A DNA stretch of 64,000 nucleotides from Methylobacterium sp. Leaf123 (GTDB lineage: Bacteria; Pseudomonadota; Alphaproteobacteria; Rhizobiales; Beijerinckiaceae), in contig NZ_LMNS01000037.1 in the NCBI RefSeq assembly GCF_001423405.1, positions 1 through 64,000 of the forward strand, written 5' to 3'. Below, piece after piece: positions 15,841 to 25,251 of the stretch (position 1 is its first letter; each line of letters opens with the position of its first letter). Both the position numbers and the translations under genes were made by a program. Below the pieces are notes generated by a model. The model ran no database searches and was not told the DNA's origin. It saw only the letters and a program-made list of their open reading frames with translations.

Positions 15841-16965
15841 TCACCCGGACGGGGCGGTCGCGCGGCGGAAGCGGCGCAGCGCCAGGACAAGGAACAGGCC
15901 CCCGATGCCGGCGATCGGTACGATCCGCGGCCAGACCAGGGCGAGCCCAGCGCCGCGATAAAGGATGGCCTGGGCGAAGGCAACGAAATGCACCGTGGGC
16001 GAGACCTGCAGCAGGGTCGCGAGCCAGGGCGGCATGCTTTCGAGCGGGGTGTTGCTGCCCGAAAGCATGGCGAGCGGCAGGTAGACCAGCAGGTAGAGCA
16101 GGCCGAGCTGGGGCATCGAGCGGGCGAGCGTGCCGAGATAGAGGCCGACCGCGGTCGCGAAGAACAGGTAGACCGCCGTGCCGGCGAGGAACAGCGGCAG
16201 CGATCCGGCGACCGGCACGCCCAGCAGCCCGCGCACGACGAGGACGAGGGACAAGCCCACCGCCGCGAGGATGACGGCGCCGTTCGCCCAGATCTTGGCC
16301 ATGGCGATCTCGAAGGGCGAAACCGGCATGACGAGCAGGTGGTCGAGGGTGCCGTGCTCGCGCTCGCGCACGATCGCCGCCCCGGACAGGATGATCGCCA
16401 GCATCGTCACGCTGTTGATGATTCCCATGACGCTGGTGAACCACGGCGTTTCGGCATTGGGGTTGTAGGCGATCCGGGTGACGAGGCTCACCGGCGCGGG
16501 CGCGCTCTTGCGGCTCTGCGAGAGGAACCCGGCGATCTCGTCGGCGACGATCTGCTGCGCGTACCCCGCGCCGAGCCCCGCCTGCATCATCGCGGTGGCG
16601 TCCACGTTGAGCTGAAGTTCGGGCGTGCGGCGTCCGAGCAGGTCGCGGGTGAAGTTCGGCGGGATGTCGAGGACGAAGGTGTAGCGGCCCGCGTCCATGG
16701 CCCTGACCACCTCGCGCTCCGCGATCGGGACGGGAGGCCGGAACAGGGGAGGCAGGAAGGCCTGGGCGATGCGGCGCGAGAGGGGCGAGCGGTCCTCGTC
16801 GACGATCGCCACGGAGGCGTCGCGCACCTCCTGGGCGCTGCTGCGCGCCTGCGCCAGGATCGCCAGCGAGAAGCTGTAGAGGATCAGGCCGAGGAGCACG
16901 CTGTCGCGCATCAGGCTGCGCAGCTCCTTCGTGCCGAGCCAGAAGATCGCCGCCGCGCTGCGCAT
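15841..16965 (-). CDS. ABC-2 type permease (YhhJ-like)
   Basis: A 374-residue ABC-2 transporter permease: one N-terminal transmembrane helix, a large extracytoplasmic region (about residues 45-170) and five to six C-terminal helices. The start at 16965 has GAGG upstream and lies 8 nt after the stop of the ATPase-permease gene, so it is the third gene of an HlyD / double-ATPase / ABC-2 operon equivalent to yhiI-rbbA-yhhJ. Such systems are thought to export drugs or other compounds; the substrate is not predictable. Confidence 0.86.
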   Translation of the reverse strand: MRSAAAIFWLGTKELRSLMRDSVLLGLILYSFSLAILAQARSSAQEVRDASVAIVDEDRSPLSRRIAQAFLPPLFRPPVPIAEREVVRAMDAGRYTFVLDIPPNFTRDLLGRRTPELQLNVDATAMMQAGLGAGYAQQIVADEIAGFLSQSRKSAPAPVSLVTRIAYNPNAETPWFTSVMGIINSVTMLAIILSGAAIVREREHGTLDHLLVMPVSPFEIAMAKIWANGAVILAAVGLSLVLVVRGLLGVPVAGSLPLFLAGTAVYLFFATAVGLYLGTLARSMPQLGLLYLLVYLPLAMLSGSNTPLESMPPWLATLLQVSPTVHFVAFAQAILYRGAGLALVWPRIVPIAGIGGLFLVLALRRFRRATAPSG

Positions 16966-16973
16966 CGCGGTCC

Positions 16974-19721
16974 TCACTTCTCCTGCCCCCGCAGCATCGC
17001 GAGCGCGAGCAGCGTCAGGGCCGGCACGAACAGGGCGAGCCCGCCGATGGTCGGGGCGAGGTCGGAAAAGCCCAACCCCTTGGTGAAGGTGCCCAAGCAC
17101 ACCGGCAGGTAGTAGCTCATCGGAAAAAGGTCGCCGAGGATGCGGCCGACGCCCGTGAGCGAGGAGACCGGTACCAGCATCCCGGCGAACATCGTGGCCG
17201 GCAGCACCGTCAGGATCGCGGTGCCGAACAGGGCGGCGATCTGCGTCCGGGCGAAGGCCGAGACCAGCATCCCCCAGGCCGTGGTCGCGAAGACGTAGAT
17301 CAGGGTGGCGAGCGCAAGCGTCGGGAAGCTGCCCCGCAGTGGCACCCGGAACACGACCAGCGCGAGGCCGACCATGAGCAGGAAGTTGACCATCGCCACG
17401 CCCGCATAGGGAAGCTGCTTGCCGAGCAGAAATTCGAGCCGGGTGAGTGGGGTGGCGTAGAGGTTGACGATGGAGCCGAGTTCGCGCTCGCGCACCACGG
17501 CGAGCGCCATCAGGATCGCCGGGATCAGGGCGAGCTGGAGCGCGATCTGGGCCGGTACCATGGCGTAGATGCTGTCGAAGCTCTGATTATACTTGAAGCG
17601 GACCGCGATGGCGGCGGGAGCCGTGTCGTGCCGCGCGGGCGACGGCGTGAGTGCCTGCTCATGCAGCGCGCTCAGGTAGCTGCGCACGGTCTGGGCCACG
17701 AAGGGCCGCGCACCGTCGATCCGGGCCGAGACCTGGGTCGGGCGCCCGCGGGCGAGGTCGCGCCCGAATTGCGGCGGGATCTCCAGGGCCGCCGCGATCT
17801 CGCCGCTGGCGAGCCGGCGGTCGAGGTCGGCCTCGTCGGTGAGGGCCGGCCGCTCGGCGAAGTAAGGGGAACCGCGCAGGGCTTCGAGATAGGCGCGGCT
17901 GGCGGGCGTCCGGTCGCGGTCGAGCACCGCGAAGCTGAGCCGGTCCACATCGGTGGAGATGCCGAAGCCGAACACCAGCATGAGCAGGCTGGTGCCGAGG
18001 ACGGCGAAGCCGAGCCGCACCCGGTCGCGCAGGAGTTCGAGCGCCTCGCGGGCGGCGCAGGCGGCAAGCCGGCGCGGGCTGAACAGCCCGCCCGCCTCCG
18101 CCCCCCGCGGGGCGCGAGCGGCGGCAAGGTGTCCGGAGGTCTCGCCGCGGGCCGCCGCGGCCTCCTTCAGGAAGGCCACGAAGGCGTCTTCGAGGTCGGC
18201 CGCACCCTTGGCGGCGATCAGGCCCGCGGGCGTGTCGGTGGCAAGCACCCGGCCGGCATCCATGAGGGCGATGCGGTCGCAGCGCGCGGCCTCGTTCATG
18301 AAGTGGGTCGAGACGAAGATCGTCACCCCCTGGCGCCGGGCGAGGTCGGTCAGGAGCGCCCAGAACCGGTCGCGGGCGCGCGGATCGACGCCGGAGGTCG
18401 GCTCGTCGAGGATGAGCAGGTCCGGCCCGTGCACGATTGCGACGGCGAGCGACAGGCGCTGGCGCAGGCCGAGCGGCAGGTCGCGGGCGAGGGCGTCGGC
18501 ATGGGCCTCCAGGCCGCAGGCGGTGAGCAACTCGGCGATCCGGGCTCGCGCTTGGGCCGGCGAGAGACGGAACAGCCGGGCGTGCAGGGCGAGGTTCTGC
18601 CGGACGCTCAGCTCGGCGTAGAGCGAGAAGCCCTGCGACATGTAGCCGACGCGGGCGCGGGTGGCGCGGTCGCGCGGGTCGAGGGGGCGGCCGAACAGCA
18701 GCGCCTCGCCCGCGCTCGGCGGCGTGAGCCCGGTCAGCATCTTCATCGTCGTGGTCTTGCCGCAGCCGTTCGAGCCGACGAAGCCGAAGATCTCTCCGCG
18801 CCGGATGGTGAAGCTCGCCCGATCGACGGCGGTGAAGCCGCCGAAGCGGCAGGTCAGGTCGCGCGCCGTGATGATCGGCTCGCCAACCGGAGGGTGGGGC
18901 AGGGGGGCTTCGGGCAGATGGCCATGGGAGAGGCGCGCGGTGGCGGGCGCCTCCCGTGGGCAGCCGGTCAGGACGGCGAAGGCGGCCTCGACATCGGCGG
19001 TGCCGGTCACTTGCAAAAGATCGGCCGGCGTGCCCGCGGCGACGACCCGCCCGGCCTCCATGGCGACGAGAAGGTCGAAGCGGGCGGCCTCCTGCATATA
19101 GGCGGTGGCGACCAGCACCGAGAGGCCGGGATGACCCGCTCGGATGCGCCCGATCAGGTCCCAGAACTGGCGCCGCGCCAACGGATCGACGCCGGTGGTC
19201 GGCTCGTCGAGGATGAGCAGGTCGGGATCGTGGATCAGGGCGCAGCAGAGCCCGAGCTTCTGCCGCATCCCGCCCGAGAGTTGACCGGCTGGCCGCTCAG
19301 CAGAGCCGGAAAGCCCAGTGCCGGCCAGCAGCAGCCCGATCCGCTCCTCCCGCTCCGGACCGGGCGGCCCGAACAGGCGGGCGAAGTAGAGCAGGTTCTC
19401 CCTCACTGTCAGCTCGGAATAGAGGTTCCGGCCGAGCCCCTGCGGCATGTAGGCGATACGCCCGCGGAGCACGGCGCGGTGCGCGGCCCGGCCAACCTCG
19501 CCGCCGAGCACCCAGGCCCGTCCCGCCTGGATCCGCCGCGTGCCCGCCAGGATCGACAGCAGCGTGGACTTGCCGACCCCGTCCGGCCCGATCAGCCCGA
19601 CGATCCGGCCCGCAGGCAGCGCCAGCGAGACACTCTCGAGGGCCGTGCGCCCGCGGTAGCGGTGCGAGAGGGCGGCAGTGCGCACGAGCGCGTCCGCCTC
19701 GACCGCGAGCGCGCCCGTCAC
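16974..19721 (-). CDS. Double ABC ATPase fused to ABC-2 permease (RbbA-like)
   Basis: A 915-residue protein with two ATP-binding cassettes and a permease. The first has Walker A GPDGVGKST near residue 43, signature LSGGMRQ and LILDEPTTGVDP. The second has GSNGCGKTT near 318, a degenerate signature LPLGLRQ and LILDEPTSGVDP. From about residue 560 an ABC-2 permease with a large loop and six helices follows. This is the RbbA/YhiH architecture. It overlaps the HlyD gene upstream by ATGA, so the three genes form one operon. Confidence 0.88.
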   Translation of the reverse strand: MTGALAVEADALVRTAALSHRYRGRTALESVSLALPAGRIVGLIGPDGVGKSTLLSILAGTRRIQAGRAWVLGGEVGRAAHRAVLRGRIAYMPQGLGRNLYSELTVRENLLYFARLFGPPGPEREERIGLLLAGTGLSGSAERPAGQLSGGMRQKLGLCCALIHDPDLLILDEPTTGVDPLARRQFWDLIGRIRAGHPGLSVLVATAYMQEAARFDLLVAMEAGRVVAAGTPADLLQVTGTADVEAAFAVLTGCPREAPATARLSHGHLPEAPLPHPPVGEPIITARDLTCRFGGFTAVDRASFTIRRGEIFGFVGSNGCGKTTTMKMLTGLTPPSAGEALLFGRPLDPRDRATRARVGYMSQGFSLYAELSVRQNLALHARLFRLSPAQARARIAELLTACGLEAHADALARDLPLGLRQRLSLAVAIVHGPDLLILDEPTSGVDPRARDRFWALLTDLARRQGVTIFVSTHFMNEAARCDRIALMDAGRVLATDTPAGLIAAKGAADLEDAFVAFLKEAAAARGETSGHLAAARAPRGAEAGGLFSPRRLAACAAREALELLRDRVRLGFAVLGTSLLMLVFGFGISTDVDRLSFAVLDRDRTPASRAYLEALRGSPYFAERPALTDEADLDRRLASGEIAAALEIPPQFGRDLARGRPTQVSARIDGARPFVAQTVRSYLSALHEQALTPSPARHDTAPAAIAVRFKYNQSFDSIYAMVPAQIALQLALIPAILMALAVVRERELGSIVNLYATPLTRLEFLLGKQLPYAGVAMVNFLLMVGLALVVFRVPLRGSFPTLALATLIYVFATTAWGMLVSAFARTQIAALFGTAILTVLPATMFAGMLVPVSSLTGVGRILGDLFPMSYYLPVCLGTFTKGLGFSDLAPTIGGLALFVPALTLLALAMLRGQEK

Positions 19722-21067
19722 GGGCCCGCCGTCGGCGGGACGGGCGCCGGAACCGGAGCCGGGACGAGCCGCGCAGGCCAGACCGCCTCGGGATCGAGGC
19801 GCACGACGCCGATCCCCGGCAGGCCGGTGCGTACCAGCGCCTCGCGCCCACGCAACCGCTCGGGATTGACCCGCAGACGGACGCGGAACATCAGCTTGTC
19901 CCGTTCGTCCCGCGTCTCGACGGCCTTGGGCGTGAACTGGGCCCGGTCGGCCACGAACACCACCTTGGCCGGGACGACGCAGTCTGTGTCGGCGTCGAGC
20001 ACGATGCGCGCTTCCGCCCCGAGGCTCGCGCGCCCGGCCTGCGCCGTCGGCAGATAGACGTCCATGTAGAGGTTGCCGGCATCGAGCATGGTGAAGACGC
20101 GTCCGCCCGCGGGCAGCACCTCGCCCTCGCCCGCGACGCGGTACTGGATCGGCCCGTCGCGGGGCGCAGTCAGCGCGTTGTCTGCGATGGTTACCCGGTA
20201 GAATTCGACGCTCTGGCGCGCGGCCTCGCGGGCGTGCCGGGCCGCCTCAACGCGAGCCGCGGCGGCGTCGCGGCCCGCGGCGGCGCCCTCGGCGTTGCGC
20301 TGGGTCACGAGCAGGGCGTGCTCGGCGACGCCAACCCGGGCGCTCGCGGCGTTCTGCGTCGCGAGCGCGCCGTCGAGCGCCTGCTGACGGGTGTCGAGCA
20401 TCTCGTGCGTGGCATAGCCCTTGGCGACGAGGGGCGCGGTGCGGGCGACCTCCTGCCGGGCGAACCGCACCCGACTGCGCTCCAGTTCGAGGTTGGCGCT
20501 GGCCTCTTCGACCGCGCGCCGGGCCTGGGCGACGCTTGCCACGGTGGCCAGCACTGCGCTCTCCTGCTGGGCGAGCGCCTTTCCGGCCTCCTCGACGGCA
20601 CCGTCGGCCTGCCGGACCAGGGCCTCCGCCTGGCGCATCTGCGCCTCGACGTCGCGGGTGTCCATCACCGCCACGACCTGGCCGGCACGCACGCTGTCAC
20701 CCTCGGTGGCGAGGAGGCGAGCGACCCGGCCGGCGAACTTCGTGTCGATGTCGATCTGGTCGGCTTCCAGCCGCCCATTCCCCTGGACGAAGCCCGCCGG
20801 CAGCTCCGGCGGGCGGGCATGCCACCAGATATAGCCCGCCGCCGCCGCGGCTAGCAGGACCGCGGCAAGTGCGACGAGCGGCAGGATCGGCCGCTTCCGG
20901 GGAATGCCCTCCGCAGCCGGTAGGGCGACGAGGGCCGGGGCCGGGACGCTGCCAGGATCGGTCGGCACCGCCCATCCGGGATCTGCAACGCCCGTCGACC
21001 GAGCCTCGATGAGCGCGTTCCCGGCCGGAACGGTGTCGCGCGCAAATGTGTCGGGGGCGTCCGTCAT
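19718..21067 (-). CDS. HlyD-family membrane fusion protein
   Basis: A 449-residue periplasmic adaptor. The start at 21067 is preceded by AGAGGCCGG; the longer frame to 21145 lacks support. One transmembrane helix lies at about residues 60-80, then a lipoyl-like half (GRLEADQIDIDTKFAGRV), a long Ala/Gln/Arg-rich coiled-coil hairpin (about 145-270) and the second lipoyl and beta-barrel part (APRDGPIQYRVAGEGEV). It would link the ABC-2 permeases to the outer side. Its first gene position and the box at 21172-21185 suggest shared control with the diverging CBS gene. Confidence 0.88.
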   Translation of the reverse strand: MTDAPDTFARDTVPAGNALIEARSTGVADPGWAVPTDPGSVPAPALVALPAAEGIPRKRPILPLVALAAVLLAAAAAGYIWWHARPPELPAGFVQGNGRLEADQIDIDTKFAGRVARLLATEGDSVRAGQVVAVMDTRDVEAQMRQAEALVRQADGAVEEAGKALAQQESAVLATVASVAQARRAVEEASANLELERSRVRFARQEVARTAPLVAKGYATHEMLDTRQQALDGALATQNAASARVGVAEHALLVTQRNAEGAAAGRDAAAARVEAARHAREAARQSVEFYRVTIADNALTAPRDGPIQYRVAGEGEVLPAGGRVFTMLDAGNLYMDVYLPTAQAGRASLGAEARIVLDADTDCVVPAKVVFVADRAQFTPKAVETRDERDKLMFRVRLRVNPERLRGREALVRTGLPGIGVVRLDPEAVWPARLVPAPVPAPVPPTAGP

Positions 21068-21171
21068 GCAGCCGGCCTCTTGCGGACCCGGACGGGGGAC
21101 GGCTCGGGCACGGCTCCGCGAATGGAGCGATCCGGCCGTGCCCATCTAACGACCGGCCCAGTCCCCGGCCT

Positions 21172-21185
21172 TTGATCTGGATCAG
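21172..21185. promoter_or_regulatory. FNR/FixK-like box between HlyD and CBS-BON genes
   Basis: TTGAT-CTGG-ATCAG, one mismatch at the last base. It is centred about 80 nt before the CBS-BON start (21258) and about 111 nt before the HlyD start (21067). Confidence 0.62.
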
Positions 21186-21257
21186 CGTCGGCCCTTCGAA
21201 GTCCCCTAGCGTCCGGGCTTGCACCGCGGATTCCGGCGGCATCAGGAGGTCACGGCG

Positions 21258-22001
21258 ATGACGGCATTGCACGTGCGAGACGTGATGACGAGCCCGGTGG
21301 CGAGCGTTCCGCTGAGTGCTCGTATGGAGCAGGCTCTGGGGCTGATGCTTGAGCAGCCGGTCGGCAGCCTGCCGGTGCTCGGGACGGACGGTAGCGTCGT
21401 CGGCATCCTCACCGAGGGCGACCTTCTGGCCCGAGTGGAACTGGGCACGACAGGGCCGAAGCCCGGCTGGGTCCAATACCTAGCTGATCCGGGCCGGCTG
21501 GCGGAGACTTACGTGCGCGAGCACGGACGGCGGGTCGCCGACGTGATGTCGCGCATGGTCGTCACCGTCGCGCCCGAGACGGGAATCGACCAAGCGGCCG
21601 CGCTGATGACGCGGCTGCGCATCCGCTCCCTGCCCGTCATCGAGGCCGGACGCCTCGTCGGGATCGTCACACGCACGGATCTGCTGCGGGCCCTGCAGGC
21701 GGCCCTTCGCCGAGCCGCGGCAGCGCCCCCCCGCGACGACGCCGCGATCGGCGTCGACCTAGAGGCGGCCTTCGCCGAGGCGGGCGTCATCCCGGCCGGG
21801 AACATCGCAGTCTCGATCGAGGACGGTGCCATCACGCTGCGTGGGCTCCTGGCGGACGAACGCGTCTGCCGGGCGGCCTGCGCCGCAGCCGAGTCGGTGC
21901 CCGGCGTGCGCAGCGTCCACGACCGGCTGACCCGGATCGATATGAGTACCGGCCAGCGCGCTCGATCGAGCGCCGGCATAGATGCCGGACGCGCCGCCTG
22001 A
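21258..22001 (+). CDS. CBS-pair and BON domain protein
   Basis: A 247-residue protein with two CBS domains (VRDVMTSPVASV at residue 6 on, and VADVMSRMVVTV near 96) and a C-terminal BON domain (about 165-230, GVRSVHDRLT). CBS pairs sense adenine nucleotides or ligands; BON domains bind membranes or phospholipids. The start at 21258 has a strong AGGAGG. It is first in a run CBS-BON, PHA synthase, MaoC-Pta, acetate kinase remnant, all packed closely. CBS proteins of this size are typical of hypoxia regulons (M. tuberculosis Hrp1 is a CBS pair). Confidence 0.88.
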   Translation: MTALHVRDVMTSPVASVPLSARMEQALGLMLEQPVGSLPVLGTDGSVVGILTEGDLLARVELGTTGPKPGWVQYLADPGRLAETYVREHGRRVADVMSRMVVTVAPETGIDQAAALMTRLRIRSLPVIEAGRLVGIVTRTDLLRALQAALRRAAAAPPRDDAAIGVDLEAAFAEAGVIPAGNIAVSIEDGAITLRGLLADERVCRAACAAAESVPGVRSVHDRLTRIDMSTGQRARSSAGIDAGRAA

Positions 22002-22014
22002 CGGGTTGTCGACG

Positions 22015-23829
22015 ATGCTCGAAACCGACGAGCGTCCCCTGCCGCGTGCGGATCCGTCTCCGGACGGCGCAGCCTGGTCGGAGGCACGCCCCAGGCTCGA
22101 AGCGGCAGCGTCCGCCGACGACGAGCGCGATCTGCACGCGGTCGGCACCGCGATCGACGAGGCGTTCCATGCGGGCGTGGCGCGCCTCACCGTCGGGCTG
22201 TCCCCGGCCGCGCTCGCCGTCGCCTGGATGGACTGGGGCATCCACCTCGCCTTCTCCCCCGGCAAGCGGGCGGAGGTTACGGCCAAGGCGGTCCGTAAGG
22301 GCGAGCGGCTCGCGGGCTTCGTCCTGCGAAGCGTCTTGCAGAAGGGGGACGCGAAGCCCTGCATCGTGCCACTGCCGCAGGATCGGCGCTTCGACGATAC
22401 CGCTTGGCGGCACTGGCCCTTCAGCCTCTACGCTCGGAGCTTCCTGCTCGCGCAGCAATGGTGGCACAACGCCACGACCGATGTGCCCGGCGTCGATCGC
22501 GCGCACGAGAACCTCGTCGCCTTCACGGCGCGCCAGTTGCTCGACGGGATCGCGCCGTCGAACACGGTGGCGACCGATCCGGTTGTGCTCGAAGAAACGT
22601 TGCGCAGCGGCGGGGCCAACCTCGTCGAGGGCTGGCTCAACACCGCCGAGGACGTCCGGCGCGTCCTCACCGGGCAGGCGCCCGTCGGCGCCGAGGCGTT
22701 CGCGGTTGGGCGCGACGTCGCCTCGACGCCGGGCCGGGTTGTCGCCCGCACCGGCCTGATCGAGCTGATCCAGTACGCGCCCGCGACCGTGGCGGTGCGG
22801 CCTGAGCCGGTGCTGATCGTGCCGGCCTGGATCATGAAGTTCTACATCTTCGACCTCTCGCCCGAAAACTCGCTCGTCCGCCATCTCGTCGCGGCGGGAT
22901 TCTCCGTCTTCATGATATCCTGGCACAATCCCGGTCCCGCCGACCGGGATCTCTCCCTCGACGACGACCGGCTCGGGGTGATGGCGGCCCTCGGCGCCGT
23001 GGCGGCGATCCAGCCGGGGCGGCGGATCCACGCGGCCGGCTACTGCCTCGGCGGCACGCTGCTTTCCATCGCCGCCATGGCGCGGGACGCGGACGGGCGG
23101 CTCGGCTCGCTCACGCTGCTGGCTGCGCAGATCGACTTCACCGAGGCCGGGGAACTGACCCTCTTCGTCAGCGAAAGCGAGATCCGGTTCCTCAAGAGCC
23201 TGATGCGCACCACCGGCACCCTCGACGCGCGCCAGATGGCCGCTGCGTTCCGGCTCCTGCGCTCGAACGACCTGATCTGGTCGCGGAGCGTCAACAGCTA
23301 CCTGCTCGGCCGGCGCGAGCCGATGACCGACCTGACCGCCTGGAACGCCGACACGACACGGATGCCGGCGCGAATGCAGTCCGAGTACCTGCGCCGGCTG
23401 TTCCTCGACAACGACCTCGCCGAAGGCCGCTTGCCCGCAGGCGGCCGTCCGGTGGCGCTCACCGACATCCGCGTGCCGGTCTTTGCGGTCGGCACCGAGC
23501 GCGACCACGTGGCGCCGTGGCGCTCGGTGTTCAAGTTCGGCCCGCTGACCCATTCGGAGGTGACCTTCCTGCTCGCCAGCGGCGGCCACAACGTCGGGAT
23601 CGTCAGCCCGCCGGGGCACCCGAACCGGCATTACCGCGTGCAGACCCGCGCGGCGCACGACCCCTACCTCGACCCGGACCTCTGGATGCGCACCGCACGG
23701 CGTGGGGACGGCTCATGGTGGCCGAAATGGACGGCATGGCTCGCCGCCCGCTCCTGCCCGCCGGAGGCGCCGCCGGATTGCCCGGCCGATCTCGACTCGG
23801 CGCCGGGCCGCTACGTGCTGGAGAGCTGA
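22015..23829 (+). CDS. phaC: Poly(3-hydroxyalkanoate) synthase-family protein
   Basis: A 604-residue PhaC-type alpha/beta hydrolase fold protein. The lipase-like box with the nucleophilic cysteine reads GYCLGG near residue 342, and the late GTERDHVAPW and GGHNVGI segments carry the Asp and His. The enzyme polymerises hydroxyacyl-CoA into storage polyester on granules. Two ATGs are possible, 21982 (overlapping the CBS gene) and 22015; neither has a good ribosome-binding site, so coupling to the upstream gene is likely. A broken phaB lies 9 kb away in the same island. The subclass differs from the housekeeping PhaC by its context; a chromosomal copy probably exists elsewhere (inference). Confidence 0.85.
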   Translation: MLETDERPLPRADPSPDGAAWSEARPRLEAAASADDERDLHAVGTAIDEAFHAGVARLTVGLSPAALAVAWMDWGIHLAFSPGKRAEVTAKAVRKGERLAGFVLRSVLQKGDAKPCIVPLPQDRRFDDTAWRHWPFSLYARSFLLAQQWWHNATTDVPGVDRAHENLVAFTARQLLDGIAPSNTVATDPVVLEETLRSGGANLVEGWLNTAEDVRRVLTGQAPVGAEAFAVGRDVASTPGRVVARTGLIELIQYAPATVAVRPEPVLIVPAWIMKFYIFDLSPENSLVRHLVAAGFSVFMISWHNPGPADRDLSLDDDRLGVMAALGAVAAIQPGRRIHAAGYCLGGTLLSIAAMARDADGRLGSLTLLAAQIDFTEAGELTLFVSESEIRFLKSLMRTTGTLDARQMAAAFRLLRSNDLIWSRSVNSYLLGRREPMTDLTAWNADTTRMPARMQSEYLRRLFLDNDLAEGRLPAGGRPVALTDIRVPVFAVGTERDHVAPWRSVFKFGPLTHSEVTFLLASGGHNVGIVSPPGHPNRHYRVQTRAAHDPYLDPDLWMRTARRGDGSWWPKWTAWLAARSCPPEAPPDCPADLDSAPGRYVLES

Positions 23830-23832
23830 GCC

Positions 23833-25251
23833 GTGGATGCGCTCCATTTCATCGAGAACCGCCCCTTCGCCGAGATCGCGGTCGGCGACACGGCGGCACT
23901 CACGCGGACACTGAAGGCTCAGGATCTCACCCTGTTCGCCCTCGCCTCCGGCGACACCAACCCCGCCTACGTCGATGCGGACTACGCCGCCGGCGACCGC
24001 TTCCACGGCATCGTTGCCCACGGCCTGTGGGGCGGCTCGCTGATCTCGGCGGTGCTGGGCACGGTTCTGCCGGGACCGGGGACGGTCTACCTCTCGCAGT
24101 CCCTGCAGTTCCTGTTCCCGGTGAAGGTCGGCGAGGCCGTCACCGCGCGGGTCACCGTGCGCGAGCGGGACGCGGCCCGAGCCCGGCTCGTCCTCGACTG
24201 CGTCTGCATGAATGGACGGGGCGAGGCGGTCATCACCGGCGAGGCGGAGGTGATCGCCCCGACCGAGAAGGTGCGCCGGCCCCGCGTCCTGCTGCCGGAA
24301 GTCCACCTGCACGAGCGCGGGGCGCATTGGCGGCGCCTTGTTGAGGCCGCCGCCGGGCTGACGCCGATCCGCACCGCGGTGGTGCATCCTCGCGACGCGC
24401 TTTCGCTAGCGGGCGCGCTCGCAGCACGGCGGGCGGGGCTGATCGAGCCCGTCCTGATCGGGCCGCCCGCGAAGGTCGAGGCGGCGGCTATCGCCGCGGG
24501 AGAGACGCTCGACGGGATCGAGCGGGTCGCGGCACCCCACAGCCACGCCGCGGCCGAGCAGGCGGTGGCGCTCGCCCGCGCCGGGAAATTAGCGGCGCTG
24601 ATGAAGGGCGCGCTCCACACCGACGAGATCCTGGCCCCCGCCCTCCACAAGGTGACGGGGCTGCGCACCGAACGGCGCATGAGCCACGTCTACGCCCTCG
24701 ACGTGCCTCACTACCCCAAGGCGCTCTTTCTGACGGACACGGCGGTCAACATCGCGCCGACGCTCGCGGAGAAGCGTGACATTGTCCAGAATGCGATCGA
24801 CCTGTGCCGGGCGCTCGGCCTCGCGCTGCCCAAGGTCGCGATTCTGTCGGCAGTCGAGACGGTGTCGATGCGCCTGACCTCGACCCTCGACGCCGCCGCC
24901 CTGTGCAAGATGGCCGAGCGCGGGCAGATCGAAGGGGGGCTCGTCGAGGGGCCGCTCGCCTTCGACAACGCGGTCTCGCGGGAGGCCGCCGCCGCCAAAG
25001 GCCTCGCCTCGACGGTTGCGGGCGACGCCGACGTGCTGGTCGCGCCGGACCTCGTCTCGGGCAACATGCTGGCCAAGCAGCTCATCCATCTCGCGGGCGC
25101 CGACGCCGCCGGGCTGATCCTCGGCGCGCGGGTGCCGATCGTCCTGACGAGCCGGGCCGACCGCACGGGGGCGCGCGTCGCATCCTGCGCGCTGGCGCAA
25201 ATCTTCGTCCACCGGGCGCGGCCGGTCGCGGGCGAGGGTGCGACGGCGTGA
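23833..25251 (+). CDS. MaoC-like dehydratase - phosphate acyltransferase fusion
   Basis: A 472-residue two-domain enzyme. Residues 1-140 are a MaoC/hot-dog enoyl-CoA hydratase domain (FALASGDTNPAYVDADYA, FHGIVAHGLWGGSL). Residues 165-465 are a phosphate acetyl/butyryltransferase domain (KGALHTDE, FLTDTAVNIAPTL, GPLAFDNAVS, GADAAGLILGARVPI). It would convert acyl-CoA and phosphate to acyl phosphate, feeding an acetate kinase for ATP. It begins with GTG three bases after the PHA synthase stop and ends in a GTGA overlap with the acetate kinase gene, which is broken. The fusion is a known family; the preferred acyl chain is unknown. Confidence 0.87.
   Translation: MDALHFIENRPFAEIAVGDTAALTRTLKAQDLTLFALASGDTNPAYVDADYAAGDRFHGIVAHGLWGGSLISAVLGTVLPGPGTVYLSQSLQFLFPVKVGEAVTARVTVRERDAARARLVLDCVCMNGRGEAVITGEAEVIAPTEKVRRPRVLLPEVHLHERGAHWRRLVEAAAGLTPIRTAVVHPRDALSLAGALAARRAGLIEPVLIGPPAKVEAAAIAAGETLDGIERVAAPHSHAAAEQAVALARAGKLAALMKGALHTDEILAPALHKVTGLRTERRMSHVYALDVPHYPKALFLTDTAVNIAPTLAEKRDIVQNAIDLCRALGLALPKVAILSAVETVSMRLTSTLDAAALCKMAERGQIEGGLVEGPLAFDNAVSREAAAAKGLASTVAGDADVLVAPDLVSGNMLAKQLIHLAGADAAGLILGARVPIVLTSRADRTGARVASCALAQIFVHRARPVAGEGATA

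Noticed and set aside
15787..17112. A 441-codon open frame opposite the ABC-2 permease
   Set aside because: Shadow of a clear membrane protein on the minus strand; no domain.
17628..20057. An 809-codon open frame on the plus strand opposite the ABC/HlyD genes
   Set aside because: Antisense to well-supported genes on the minus strand; Gly/Arg/Glu-rich nonsense composition.
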